Both the position numbers and the translations under genes were made by a program. 64,000 bases of DNA. It comes from Reyranella sp. (GTDB taxonomy: Bacteria; Pseudomonadota; Alphaproteobacteria; Reyranellales; Reyranellaceae). The notes beneath the pieces are model-generated. The model saw only the letters and a program-made list of their open reading frames with translations, had not been told where the DNA came from and made no database searches. The stretch lies in assembly GCA_029946105.1 (NCBI GenBank), contig JAQSDW010000221.1, positions 1 to 64,000 of the forward strand, given 5' to 3'. The first letter of the stretch is position 1, and every line of letters begins with the position of its first letter. Of this stretch, positions 38,459-48,005 are shown in pieces.

Positions 38459-39724
38459 GTGGCGGGAGGGACCTTGATCGATTTCCAACGACTGACGGGC
38501 GCGCTCGATGGCAACGCGGCGCTGCAACGGCGCGCGGCGCTGGCGGCGCTGTCGATCAAGGTGTCGGCGGGCGAGGAAGCCGCGACCGTAAGGGTCGGGT
38601 CGCGCATCACCGTCACGTCAGGCGCTGCCCTCGACACCAGCTTCAGCCTGGCCGCCCCAGAGGCGCATTGGGCCGAGTTCGCCAAGCGGGTGCCCGCGGT
38701 CGGCTTCCAGAGCCTGGTCGGCATGCAGCGCATGGGCCATCTCAAGGTCGAGGGCGACATGGTGGCCTATGGGCGCAACCTCATCTTCCTCGAACAGCTT
38801 TTCAGCGCTCTTCGCCCTGCGGGGCCGGCCGAGAACGCCGCGCCGGTCGGCGAACCCGTGATCGAGCCGGTGATCGGCCGCTACCTGCGGCTCGATTTCA
38901 ACGGCCGGCCGCACCGGATCTATTTCGAGGAAGCGGGGCCAAGTGACGGCGGAGGGATACCGCTCGTGTGCCTGCACACCGCCGGCGCCGACGGGCGGCA
39001 ATATCGTGCCCTGCTGAACGACGCCGAGATCACCAAGCGTTTTCGCGTGCTCGTGTTCGATCTGCCCTGGCACGGCAAATCCTCGCCGCCGCCCGGCTTC
39101 GAGCGCGAGGCCTACCAACTCACGACGGATCTCTATGTCGACACCGTCATGGCCTTCTGCCGTGCGCTGAAACTGGAGCGGCCGGTGGTGATGGGCTGCT
39201 CGATCGGCGGCCGTGCCGTGCTGCATCTGTCGCTGCGCCACGGCGACTACTTCAGGGCGGCGATCGGGCTGCAGTCGGCCACCCATGCCGAGGCCGGCGC
39301 CGACACGCGGCTGCGCGATATCGGTATCCTGTTCCGGCCCGACGTGCATGGCCAGGAAGCCGCCGCCGGCTCCGTGGCCTGCCTGATCTCGCCGACATCG
39401 CCGCAATCCGAGAAGTGGGAGACGCTGTGGCACTACATGCAGGGCGGGCCGGCCGTCTTCATGGGCGACCTGCATTACTATTTCGCCGAGGGCGATCTGC
39501 GGAACGGGCTGCTGGACGGTCTCGACACCAAGAGATGCCCGCTCCATCTGCTGACCGGCGAATACGATCTCTCGGCCACGCCGGCGCTGACGGCCGAGCT
39601 GGCCAAGCTCGTGAACGCCACGTCGTTCCAGGTCATGGAAGGGCTCGGACATTTCCCGATGTCGGAAAGCCCGGTACAGTTCAGGCGGTATTTGCTGCCG
39701 GTACTCGAACGGATTGCGGCGTAA
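38459..39724 (+). CDS. Alpha/beta hydrolase with N-terminal SCP2-like region (GTG start)
   Basis: VLVFDLPWHGKSSPPPGF, VVMGCSIGGRAVLHLSLRH, LTGEYDLSATPA, GLGHFPMSESP. Confidence 0.82.
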   Translation: MAGGTLIDFQRLTGALDGNAALQRRAALAALSIKVSAGEEAATVRVGSRITVTSGAALDTSFSLAAPEAHWAEFAKRVPAVGFQSLVGMQRMGHLKVEGDMVAYGRNLIFLEQLFSALRPAGPAENAAPVGEPVIEPVIGRYLRLDFNGRPHRIYFEEAGPSDGGGIPLVCLHTAGADGRQYRALLNDAEITKRFRVLVFDLPWHGKSSPPPGFEREAYQLTTDLYVDTVMAFCRALKLERPVVMGCSIGGRAVLHLSLRHGDYFRAAIGLQSATHAEAGADTRLRDIGILFRPDVHGQEAAAGSVACLISPTSPQSEKWETLWHYMQGGPAVFMGDLHYYFAEGDLRNGLLDGLDTKRCPLHLLTGEYDLSATPALTAELAKLVNATSFQVMEGLGHFPMSESPVQFRRYLLPVLERIAA

Positions 39725-39727
39725 GAC

Positions 39728-41173
39728 TTGAACAGCCTCCTCGCGCGCAAGTCCGTCTCCGACATCGTCGGCACGGCGGACCCGCGCGTCCCCAAGGTCC
39801 TGGGCGCCGTCAGCATCGTCGCCATGGGCATCGGCGCCATCATCGGCGCCGGCATCTTCGTGCTGACGGGCACCGTGGCGGCGCTCAACGCCGGTCCGGC
39901 CATCGTGATTTCGTTCGTGCTGGCGGCCATCGCCTGCGGCTTCGTCGGCCTCTGCTATGCCGAGCTGTCGGCGCTTCTGCCGGTCTCGGGCAGCACCTAC
40001 ACCTATACCTACGCCACGCTGGGCGAGCTGGCGGCCTGGGTGATCGGCTGGGACCTGATCCTGGAATACGCCATGGGCAGCGCGGCGGTCGCCGTCGGTT
40101 GGTCGGGCTACTTCAACAACCTTCTCGGCATGGCGGGGCTCTCGCTCCCGGCGCGCTTCGCGGCGGCGACCGGGCAGGCGGTCGTGCTGGCCGACGGCAC
40201 CGGCGTCACCGCCATCGCCAATCTTCCCGCTGCGGCCATCGTCCTGCTGATCACCGTGCTGCTGGTCGGTGGCACGAAGGAATCGGTGCGGCTCAACAAC
40301 ATCATGGTGGCGCTCAAGCTCACGGTCATCGTGGCGTTCATCGGGCTCGGCGCTTTTTACGTGCAGAGTACCAACTGGCAGCCGTTCATTCCGGAGAACA
40401 CCGGCACTTTCGGCTCGTTCGGGGCCAGCGGCATCATGCGCGGCGCCTCGATCGTCTTCTTCACCTACATCGGCTTCGACGCCGTCTCGAACTGTGCCCA
40501 AGAGGCGAAACGGCCGCAGCGCGACATGCCGATCGGAATCCTGGGCGCGCTCGGCATCGCCACCGTGCTCTACATCGCGGTCGCCGCCGTGCTGACCGGC
40601 CTGGTGCCGTACCCGCAGCTGAACGTGCCCGATCCCGTCGCCAAGGGGGTGCGCGTCATCGGCTACGAATGGTTCTCGCTGTTCATCGAGCTGGGGGCGC
40701 TGGTGGGCATCACCACCTGCATCCTCGTCCTGCTCTACGGCCAGAGCCGCATACTGGCGACCATGGCCAACGACGGGCTGATGCCGCCGGTGGTCGGCCG
40801 CCTGCATCCGCGCCTCGGCACGCCGTGGATCAGCCAGATCACGCTGGGCGTCGTCGTTGCGACAGCGGCCGCGGTGGCGCCGATGGATGCGCTCGACGAG
40901 CTGGTCGGTGTGGGCACGCTCTTCGCCTTCATCCTGGTTTGCACCGCGGTGATCTACCTCCGGGCAATCGACCCCGAGGTGCACCGGCCGTTCCGCGTTC
41001 CCTATGTGCCGTGGGTGCCGCTGCTGGGCATACTGTCGTGTCTCTCCCTGATGTCCGGCCTGTCGCCCGCATCGTGGCTGCGGCTGGTGGGCTGGCTCGC
41101 GATCGGGCTGGTGATCTATTTCACCTACAGCCGGCACCACTCGCGCCTTGGGCGCCGGCACCCGACCGCCTAG
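39728..41173 (+). CDS. APC-family amino acid permease
   Basis: VLGAVSIVAMGIGAIIGAGIFVLTGTVAAL, CYAELSALLPVSGSTYTYTYATLGELAAWVIGWDLILEY, FFTYIGFDAVSNCAQEAKRPQRDMPIGI. Confidence 0.93.
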   Translation: MNSLLARKSVSDIVGTADPRVPKVLGAVSIVAMGIGAIIGAGIFVLTGTVAALNAGPAIVISFVLAAIACGFVGLCYAELSALLPVSGSTYTYTYATLGELAAWVIGWDLILEYAMGSAAVAVGWSGYFNNLLGMAGLSLPARFAAATGQAVVLADGTGVTAIANLPAAAIVLLITVLLVGGTKESVRLNNIMVALKLTVIVAFIGLGAFYVQSTNWQPFIPENTGTFGSFGASGIMRGASIVFFTYIGFDAVSNCAQEAKRPQRDMPIGILGALGIATVLYIAVAAVLTGLVPYPQLNVPDPVAKGVRVIGYEWFSLFIELGALVGITTCILVLLYGQSRILATMANDGLMPPVVGRLHPRLGTPWISQITLGVVVATAAAVAPMDALDELVGVGTLFAFILVCTAVIYLRAIDPEVHRPFRVPYVPWVPLLGILSCLSLMSGLSPASWLRLVGWLAIGLVIYFTYSRHHSRLGRRHPTA

Positions 41174-41312
41174 GCGGCGTCCAAAGCCCCTCGGCGAATG
41201 GCGGTAGTTCCGAGGATAGCGTTTGGTTATCCCCTGTGGCGGGCGAAGGCCAGATGCTTGGCCCTGATCTTGCTTCCGTTTGGCTGTTGGGGGACAGCCA
41301 AGGGAGAAGGCC

Positions 41313-42305
41313 ATGTCGGGATCACTGATGAGAGGCTTCGGGATCGCTGCTCTTGCGATCGCATTCAGCCAGCCTGCGCTGGCTCAGGACAAGGTGCGGT
41401 TCCAGACCGACTGGATCCCGTCGGGCGAGCACGCGATGTATTACGGGGCCTGGAGCAAGGGGATATTCGCCAAGCACGGCATCGACATCACCATAACGCG
41501 CGGTTATGGCTCGGGCGATACCGTGACCAAGGTGGCGGGCGGGGCGGCCGATTTCGGCGTCGCCGATCTCGCCGCGGTGTTCACCGCCCGGGCCCGGACG
41601 ACTGTGCCGGTCAAGACCATTGCGGTGCTCTACAACGAATCGCCGCATTCCCTGTTCGTGCTCAAGAGTTCGGGCATCACCAGCTTCAAGGGCCTGGAAG
41701 GCAAGAAGATCGGCATCACGCCGGGCAACAGTCACCGGTTCTATTTTCCCGAGGTTGCCAAGAAGGCGGGCACCGATCCCAACAAGCTGATCTGGACCAA
41801 CATGGACGGGGCGGCGATGGCGGCCCAGCTGATTGCCAAGAATATCGACGCCGCGCCGTTCTATTCGATCCACTACTATTACATCAACAAGGCGGCGGTG
41901 AAGGCGGGCGAGGAGATCCTGCCGCTGCCGTTCGTGGCGGTCGGCTTCAAGATCTATGCCGCTACCCTGATCACCACGGACAAGATGTTTCAGGACAAGC
42001 CCGACCTCGTGAAGCGTTTCCTGGCCGCCACCAAGGAAGCGTTCGAATGGGCCAACGCCAATCCCGAGGAAGCCTGCAAGCTGCATGTCGCCCGCTTTCC
42101 GGAGGTCGAGCTCGACGATTGCATGGGCAGCGTGCGGGCGGTCATGCCGTTCGTGTTCAACGACCACAGCAAGGAGTTCGGCTGGGGCAAGGAGAGCGCT
42201 GACCGGCTGAAGTTCTCATGGGAAACGATCGCCGAGGCCAACGAACTGAAAAAGGACTTCGACTACAAGCAGGCGATCGACACCAAGCTCGTGCCGGCGA
42301 AGTAA
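41313..42305 (+). CDS. ABC transporter substrate-binding protein, NMT1/THI5-SsuA type
   Basis: KVRFQTDWIPSGEHAMYYGAWSKGIFAKHGIDITITRGYGSGDTVTKVAGGAADFGVADLAAV. Confidence 0.9.
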   Translation: MSGSLMRGFGIAALAIAFSQPALAQDKVRFQTDWIPSGEHAMYYGAWSKGIFAKHGIDITITRGYGSGDTVTKVAGGAADFGVADLAAVFTARARTTVPVKTIAVLYNESPHSLFVLKSSGITSFKGLEGKKIGITPGNSHRFYFPEVAKKAGTDPNKLIWTNMDGAAMAAQLIAKNIDAAPFYSIHYYYINKAAVKAGEEILPLPFVAVGFKIYAATLITTDKMFQDKPDLVKRFLAATKEAFEWANANPEEACKLHVARFPEVELDDCMGSVRAVMPFVFNDHSKEFGWGKESADRLKFSWETIAEANELKKDFDYKQAIDTKLVPAK

Positions 42306-42332
42306 CGGGCCGGGCGCACAGGGGCTGGCCCC

Positions 42333-43115
42333 ATGATCTCGCTCAACCGCGTCACGCGTATCTTCGAATCGCGTGACGGCGACCGGATCACCGCCCTCGA
42401 AGACGTGTCGCTGTCGATCCGGGACAACGAGTTCGTGACCCTGGTCGGACCTTCGGGCTGCGGGAAGTCGACACTCCTGCGCATCGTCGCCGGGCTCATC
42501 CTGCCGACCGCGGGCACGGCGTCCATCGGTGGCGTGCCGGTCACCGAGCCGCGCCCGGAAACCGGCATCGTCTTCCAGGCGCCGACCCTGCTGCCCTGGG
42601 CAAGCGTCATGGACAACGTGCTGTTTCCATTGCGCATGATGCACAGGATGGACTCCGGCAGCAGGGACAAGGCGGCCGCGCTCCTGACTCTGGTGGGGCT
42701 GAAGGGCTTCGAGGGCAAGTCGCCGCGGGAGCTGTCGGGCGGCATGCAGCAGCGGGTCGCGATCTGCCGGGCGCTGGTGCACGAACCCGACATCCTGCTG
42801 ATGGACGAGCCATTCGGGGCGCTCGATGCGCTCACGCGCGAGGAAATGACGATGGAGCTCCTGCGGATCTGGGGGGAGCGGCCCAAGACCGTGCTGTTCG
42901 TCACGCACTCCATCACCGAAGCCGTGGTGCTGGCCGACCGGGTCGTCGTGATGTCGCCGCGTCCCGGCCGCATCGCGGAGATCATCGACGTGAAATCGGC
43001 CCGGCCGCGCAGCTTCCATGTCGAGGGCGATGCCGATTTCCACGACGCCAGCCGGCGTATCCGCGCTCTTATATTTGGACAGAAGCATGTCGATCCAGGC
43101 CGCGCCGTCGCCTGA
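42333..43115 (+). CDS. ABC transporter ATP-binding protein (SsuB/TauB type)
   Basis: LVGPSGCGKSTLLRIVAGLILPTAG, LSGGMQQRVAICRALVHEPDILLMDEPFGALDALTREEM. Confidence 0.93.
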   Translation: MISLNRVTRIFESRDGDRITALEDVSLSIRDNEFVTLVGPSGCGKSTLLRIVAGLILPTAGTASIGGVPVTEPRPETGIVFQAPTLLPWASVMDNVLFPLRMMHRMDSGSRDKAAALLTLVGLKGFEGKSPRELSGGMQQRVAICRALVHEPDILLMDEPFGALDALTREEMTMELLRIWGERPKTVLFVTHSITEAVVLADRVVVMSPRPGRIAEIIDVKSARPRSFHVEGDADFHDASRRIRALIFGQKHVDPGRAVA

Positions 43116-43902
43116 AAAGTCCCGTAGGAGGCATTCCGCGGCGCTCTACGAGATCGTGGTGCCGTTGCTCGCCACGTCGGCCGGCTTCCTGGTGTGGGAG
43201 GCGATCTGCCGGGCCTTCAACGTGCCGGCCTATCTGGTGCCGGCGCCGAGCGACATACTAAAAGAGACGATGGCGATCGGACCGACGGTGCTCGGACATT
43301 CACTCGCCACCCTCAAGACCGTGTTGCTGGGCTTCGTGGTGTCGATCGCGATCAGCCTGCCGCTGGCCGTCCTTCTGACGGCGTCGCCGGCGATCGCCAG
43401 CGCGCTTTATCCCTTCCTGGTCTGGACCCAGTCGATCCCCAAGGTGGCGCTGGCGCCGATCCTGGTCGTCGTCCTGGGGTCCAACGAACTGCCGCGGATC
43501 GTCATCACGGTGCTGGTCGCCTTCTTTCCGCTGGTCATTTCCAGTGCCACCGGCCTGATGTCGGTGCCGCCGGAGCTGATCGAACTCAGCCGTGCCTGCC
43601 GCGCGTCGAAGTGGAGCGAGCTGTGGCGCATCCGGCTGCCCTACGCCATTCCGTTCATCTTCGCCGGCCTCAAGGTCGCGATTTCGCTCGCCGTGGTGGG
43701 CGCCGTGGTCGCAGAATTCGTCAACGCCGATTCCGGACTCGGCTTCCTGATCGTGACCTCGACCGCCTTCTTCAAGGTGCCGGTGGCGTTCGGGGCGCTG
43801 ATCATTCTTTCCGTCATGGGCGTCGTGCTGTTCCAGATCGTGGTGATCGTGGAGCGGGTGTTCTTTCCGTGGTCGACCGGCAACGCGATGACGGGAACCT
43901 AG
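43087..43902 (+). CDS. ABC transporter permease (SsuC/TauC type)
   Basis: VWEAICRAFNVPAYLVPAPSDILKE, WTQSIPKVALAPILVVVLG, LPYAIPFIFAGLKVAISLAVVGAVVAEFVNADSGLGFLI. Confidence 0.92.
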   Translation: MSIQAAPSPEKSRRRHSAALYEIVVPLLATSAGFLVWEAICRAFNVPAYLVPAPSDILKETMAIGPTVLGHSLATLKTVLLGFVVSIAISLPLAVLLTASPAIASALYPFLVWTQSIPKVALAPILVVVLGSNELPRIVITVLVAFFPLVISSATGLMSVPPELIELSRACRASKWSELWRIRLPYAIPFIFAGLKVAISLAVVGAVVAEFVNADSGLGFLIVTSTAFFKVPVAFGALIILSVMGVVLFQIVVIVERVFFPWSTGNAMTGT

Positions 43903-43922
43903 TTACCTGCAGGAGAGTGGAC

Positions 43923-45455
43923 ATGGCCAAGACCTCTATGACTGTGATCCGTGGCGGGCGCGTGGTCGATATCAAGGGCCATGCCGCGCCGAAGGCCGAT
44001 ATCCTGGTGAAGGGCGACACGATCGTGGAGATCGGCGCCAGGGTGTCGGCGCCGGCGTCGGCCACGGTGATCGATGTCAGGGACAAGCTGTTGCATCCCG
44101 GCTTGATCAATGGCCACACCCACAGCCACGGCAACCTCGCCAAGGGCATGGTCGATCGGGTCACGCTCGAGTTGCTGTTGACGGCGGGGCCCTACATGAG
44201 CGGCGCGCGCACGCTGGAGGACAAATACCTCTCCAGCCTGATCGGTGCCGCCGAGATGGTGATGAAAGGCTGTACGGCGGCCTACGACCTGGCGGCCGAG
44301 TTTCCGATGCCGACCGCAGAGGGGCTGGCCGCGATCGGCCAGGCCTATGCCGACGTCGGCATGCGCGCGATGCTGGCGCCGATGGTGGCCGACACCAGCT
44401 TCTTCCAGGCGATCCCCGGATTGATGGACCAACTCCCGCCGTCATTGCAAAAGGCAGTCGAGGCGTATCGCTTCTCGCCCTACAAGGCGAGCGTGGCGCA
44501 GATGAAAAAGGCGCTGCACGGCTGGAAGCTCGATCGTGCCGGCGTGCATCTGGCCGTCGCCCCCACTATCCCGCACCATTGCAGCCGCGAGTTCCTTCTG
44601 GCCTGCCTCAGGCTCGCCAAGGACTACGACACCGGGCTGCACAGCCACGTGTCGGAATCGAAAGTGCAGGTGGTCGCCGGCTACCAGCTCTACGGCAGCT
44701 CGCTCACGGCCTACATGGATTCGCTGGGTCTGGTCGGGCCGAAGTTCACCGTGGGGCACGGCGTGTGGCTGGACGGCGACGACATGAAGCTGCTGGGCGA
44801 CAAGGGCGCCTCGGTCTCGCATAATCCCGGTTCCAACATGGTGCTGGGCAACGGCATGGCCGACATGCGCGGCATGCTCAATGCCAAGGTGAACGTCGGC
44901 ATCGGCACCGACGGTGCGTCGTGCTCGGACAACCAGAACATGTACGAGAACATGCGCCTGGCCTCGATGGTGTCCAAGGTACAGGGGCCGGACAACCGGC
45001 AGTGGATCACGACCGAAGAGGTACTGCATGCCGCCACCGCCGGCAGCGCTCGCGCCCTCGGGCTGGGTGACAGGATCGGCAAGATCGAAAAGGGCTACAA
45101 GGCCGATATCGTGTTCCTCGATCTCGGCAGCATCAACTGGATCCCGTTCAACGATCCGACCAACCAGATCGTGCATACCGAAGACGGCTCGGGCGTGCAT
45201 TCGGTGATGATCGGCGGGCGCATGGTGATGGAGAACCGCAAGCTGTTGACGATCGACATTGCACAGGTGGCGAGGCGGGCCGAGAAGGCGAGGGAGCGGC
45301 TGGCGAAGGGCCGCGCGCCCGCCAAGTCGCTCTACGACAAACTCGAGAAGATCGTGAATACCTTCTGCCCCGGCCTTGCCAAGCAACCGCTGCACATCGA
45401 CCGTTTCGGGGGCGGGCATCACCACGCCTATGGCCACGCTCCGCACATGCACTAG
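43923..45455 (+). CDS. Amidohydrolase (TrzA/AtzA/cytosine-deaminase-like) with His-rich C-terminal tail
   Basis: LLHPGLINGHTHSHGNLAKG, VGHGVWLDGDDMKLLGDKGASVSHNPGSNMVLGNG, VGIGTDGASCSDNQNMYENMRLA; tail DRFGGGHHHAYGHAPHMH. Confidence 0.88.
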   Translation: MAKTSMTVIRGGRVVDIKGHAAPKADILVKGDTIVEIGARVSAPASATVIDVRDKLLHPGLINGHTHSHGNLAKGMVDRVTLELLLTAGPYMSGARTLEDKYLSSLIGAAEMVMKGCTAAYDLAAEFPMPTAEGLAAIGQAYADVGMRAMLAPMVADTSFFQAIPGLMDQLPPSLQKAVEAYRFSPYKASVAQMKKALHGWKLDRAGVHLAVAPTIPHHCSREFLLACLRLAKDYDTGLHSHVSESKVQVVAGYQLYGSSLTAYMDSLGLVGPKFTVGHGVWLDGDDMKLLGDKGASVSHNPGSNMVLGNGMADMRGMLNAKVNVGIGTDGASCSDNQNMYENMRLASMVSKVQGPDNRQWITTEEVLHAATAGSARALGLGDRIGKIEKGYKADIVFLDLGSINWIPFNDPTNQIVHTEDGSGVHSVMIGGRMVMENRKLLTIDIAQVARRAEKARERLAKGRAPAKSLYDKLEKIVNTFCPGLAKQPLHIDRFGGGHHHAYGHAPHMH

Positions 45456-45540
45456 GACGCAATTCCGGCTGCCTGCGCCGGCCTGCTGGGATGGATGTGA
45501 GGCGTTTCCAGGAGTAGTCTCGACAGGCGGGAGGATCGCA

Positions 45541-45894
45541 ATGTCGGGCAGGTCCGTTCTCATCGCCATCGCCCTCAGTGGCTGGCTCATCGTCTCCATC
45601 GTGGCCGCCATGACCGTTGCCTATGCAGGTTTCCTCGGCATCGGCGTGATGGGCCTGCTGATGTGGTTCATCTGCACCATCGTCGATCTTGAAATGGACG
45701 GCGCCGTGGGCAGCGGCATGTCGCCCGACTTTATGGCGCAGCAGCTCAGGGCGAAGGCGGAAAGTTCGCGCGACGCGCGCGCGGTCCGGTTCGGCGAGAA
45801 GCTGCTGGCGGCGCAGTCGGCGCGCTTCTTCAAGTACCTGGGTGCGGCGCTTGCCGTGATCGGCATGACGGGCTTCGTCGTCTTCCAGCTCTAG
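45541..45894 (+). CDS. Small membrane protein, unknown
   Basis: Two N-terminal and one C-terminal hydrophobic segments. Confidence 0.6.
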   Translation: MSGRSVLIAIALSGWLIVSIVAAMTVAYAGFLGIGVMGLLMWFICTIVDLEMDGAVGSGMSPDFMAQQLRAKAESSRDARAVRFGEKLLAAQSARFFKYLGAALAVIGMTGFVVFQL

Positions 45895-45911
45895 CGCCCC
45901 AGCGAAGAAAT

Positions 45912-47237
45912 TCAGAACGTCAGCCTCACCTGCAGGCCCAGCACCAGGGCGTTGGGGATCGTGGTCACGGCGTTGGGCTGCATCACGTACTGGATGTTCG
46001 GCATGACGGTCGACCACGGCGTGAGCTGGGCGCGGTAGTTGAGCTCGATCGCGGTCTCGGCGGACTGGACGGCGACGGATCCCGGGATTTGGGCGTTGGC
46101 TAGATTCTGCGCCGCGACGAGCTGGCTGCTGATCCGGACCTGATTGACCGCGAGACCGATCGTGTCCTGAGGGCGGTCGGTGAAGGTGCCCTTCTGAAGA
46201 AAGCCGAGCTGCCAGTAGGACTGGAGCATCGCGGTGTCGGGACCGCCATAGGCCATGACGGCAAAGGCCGTGAGACCCTGGTCCGAGCCGGGTGTCGTGC
46301 GATGGAGCATCTGGTCGGCCTGGAGGTAGAAGCCCCAGCGGCCGCGCATGGTCGACTGCGGACCGCCGAGGGGAGAGCCCAGGTAGGGCGCATCCGACGT
46401 GTCGTAGTAGCCGCCGATCCTGATGTGGGCGGCGGGCAGGGCGGCGGGGCCGAGCCGGGGCTGCCAGCCGATTTCACCGGGCACGATGACGCCTGTCGCG
46501 CCCGAAGTGCCGAGCTTGAAGCCGTTGGCCGCCAGCGACAGCGTCGGATTGACCTCGTAGATGCCGGCCTGAAGGTAGAGATCGTCCCGAACATTGGCCC
46601 TCACCACGCTGCCCCAGCTCCCGGTGGGGAAGATGGTGAAGCCGCTGTTGATGACGATGCCGATCTGGCCGCAGAAGCCGTTGTTCTGGAAGTGGCAGTA
46701 GATCGGCGAGGAGGCGAAATCGTCCGACGCGTGGATCCAGCCGAGCTTGGCCTCGATGCGCTCCTCGAACAGTTTCTGCGCGTAGGAAAGTCCGGCGAGG
46801 CGGATATTCTGGCCGCTGCCGAAGATTTCCTGCACCGAGATGATGTTGCCGATCGACTGGGCGGCCAGGCTTTGCCCGGCGCGTTCGGTGAAGGTCGCGT
46901 GGATCTTGCCGCCGGGCAGGCCGATCAACTTGCCAAGATCAAGATCGAAGCCGGCATCGACCTGATGGGCATAGGCCGAGCCCTGGCGGAGCCCACCGAC
47001 GGGATTGGCAGCACTTTCCGAGATGTAATGGGCGCGGAGCCCGATCCCCATGGCCTGGAGCGTGTGCCGCGTGCCGCCCCACTCGCCGGTCATGTATCGT
47101 CCCTGTAGCCACGACGGCAGGTGCGTCGCCAGAGGGGGCGGCTGGTCCGGGAGCGGCTCTTCAGTCGGTCGGAATTGGGCCTGCGCCGTGGCCGTGCTCA
47201 ACAGCACGACCCAGAAAGCAGCGGCCGCGAGGCGCAC
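45912..47237 (-). CDS. OprB-family carbohydrate porin
   Basis: Signal peptide; LPSWLQGRYMTGEWGGTRHTLQAMGIGLRAHYISESAANPVGG; ends ...LVLGLQVRLTF. Confidence 0.88.
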   Translation of the reverse strand: MRLAAAAFWVVLLSTATAQAQFRPTEEPLPDQPPPLATHLPSWLQGRYMTGEWGGTRHTLQAMGIGLRAHYISESAANPVGGLRQGSAYAHQVDAGFDLDLGKLIGLPGGKIHATFTERAGQSLAAQSIGNIISVQEIFGSGQNIRLAGLSYAQKLFEERIEAKLGWIHASDDFASSPIYCHFQNNGFCGQIGIVINSGFTIFPTGSWGSVVRANVRDDLYLQAGIYEVNPTLSLAANGFKLGTSGATGVIVPGEIGWQPRLGPAALPAAHIRIGGYYDTSDAPYLGSPLGGPQSTMRGRWGFYLQADQMLHRTTPGSDQGLTAFAVMAYGGPDTAMLQSYWQLGFLQKGTFTDRPQDTIGLAVNQVRISSQLVAAQNLANAQIPGSVAVQSAETAIELNYRAQLTPWSTVMPNIQYVMQPNAVTTIPNALVLGLQVRLTF

Positions 47238-47243
47238 GCGCCT

Positions 47244-47816
47244 TTAGCGCGCCGTCACGCCGATCAGCGAGTCGTGCAGCCACATCATCGCGACATAGGC
47301 CACGGTGCCGATCACGACGACGATGGCGTCGTTGAGCTTGAAGCCGTCGACCGGCGGCGCGCCCCTATCGCCACGGCGCTTGAGCGCGATGCGGTCGTAG
47401 ACCGCCCAGGCGAGCAGGCCGCCGAACAGCAGTATCGAGCCGAGATCGCCATTCACCAGCAGGTGGGAGAGCGCCCAGGCCTTGACCGCCACCAGCATGG
47501 GATGGCGCAGCATTGCCTTGATCTTGCCGGCCGGCGCGTAGGCGGCGACCAGGGCCACGAAGGCGAACCACAGCAGGACGAGGGCGATGGGATGGAAGAT
47601 CGCCTGCGGCGGGTTCCAGACCTGGATGTAGCCGCCGCTGCGGTAGCTGCCGAAGCCCCAGACGATGAGCACCAGGCCGACAGCCGAGACCAGGGAATAG
47701 AGGCCCTTGTAGCCGCCCTCCCCCAGCCGGCCGATCATCGCCGCGCGGGTCTCGCGCATCGTGGTGAGCGTGTGGATGCCGAGGAAGAGCACGAGACCGA
47801 GGATCAGGAAGGACAT
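47244..47816 (-). CDS. NnrU family membrane protein
   Basis: LGLVLFLGIHTLTTMRETRAAMIGRLGEGGYKGLYSLVSAVGLVLIVWGFGSYRSGG...LRHPMLVAVKAWALSHLLVNGD. Confidence 0.9.
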   Translation of the reverse strand: MSFLILGLVLFLGIHTLTTMRETRAAMIGRLGEGGYKGLYSLVSAVGLVLIVWGFGSYRSGGYIQVWNPPQAIFHPIALVLLWFAFVALVAAYAPAGKIKAMLRHPMLVAVKAWALSHLLVNGDLGSILLFGGLLAWAVYDRIALKRRGDRGAPPVDGFKLNDAIVVVIGTVAYVAMMWLHDSLIGVTAR

Positions 47817-47870
47817 GGCGGCAGTGTATCACAGCCGATGGCTAGTGGTTGAAATCAGACACAAGAGTCC

Positions 47871-47943
47871 CATGAGCGCGCAGGATGCGCGCGGTCCAAA
47901 AAATCATGAGTCTTCTGGACCGGGCGCATCCTGCGCGCTCATG
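47871..47943. repeat. Large intergenic inverted repeat, 28-bp arms (REP-like)
   Basis: CATGAGCGCGCAGGATGCGCGCGGTCCA-17 nt-TGGACCGGGCGCATCCTGCGCGCTCATG, 27/28 complementary. Confidence 0.85.
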
Positions 47944-48005
47944 TCGTGCGATACGCCACGAGGCTCTTGCTTTCAGACACGGTACCTTCTGTTGGATTCG
48001 ATCCA

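Noticed and set aside
41174-41312. TPP (THI-box) riboswitch ahead of the NMT1/THI5-like binding protein
   Set aside because: CTGATCT is present, but the conserved CTGAGA and GCGTAGGGA elements are not visible; no adjacent thiamin genes.
38618-41314. 898-aa minus-strand ORF and 786-aa plus-strand alternative-frame ORF (38968-41328)
   Set aside because: Both overlap a clear alpha/beta hydrolase and APC permease; low-complexity translations without recognisable domains.
43194-45455. 753-aa ORF apparently fusing permease-region sequence to the amidohydrolase
   Set aside because: The N-terminal 240 residues are an out-of-frame reading of the SsuC-like permease; the real amidohydrolase start is ATG 43923.
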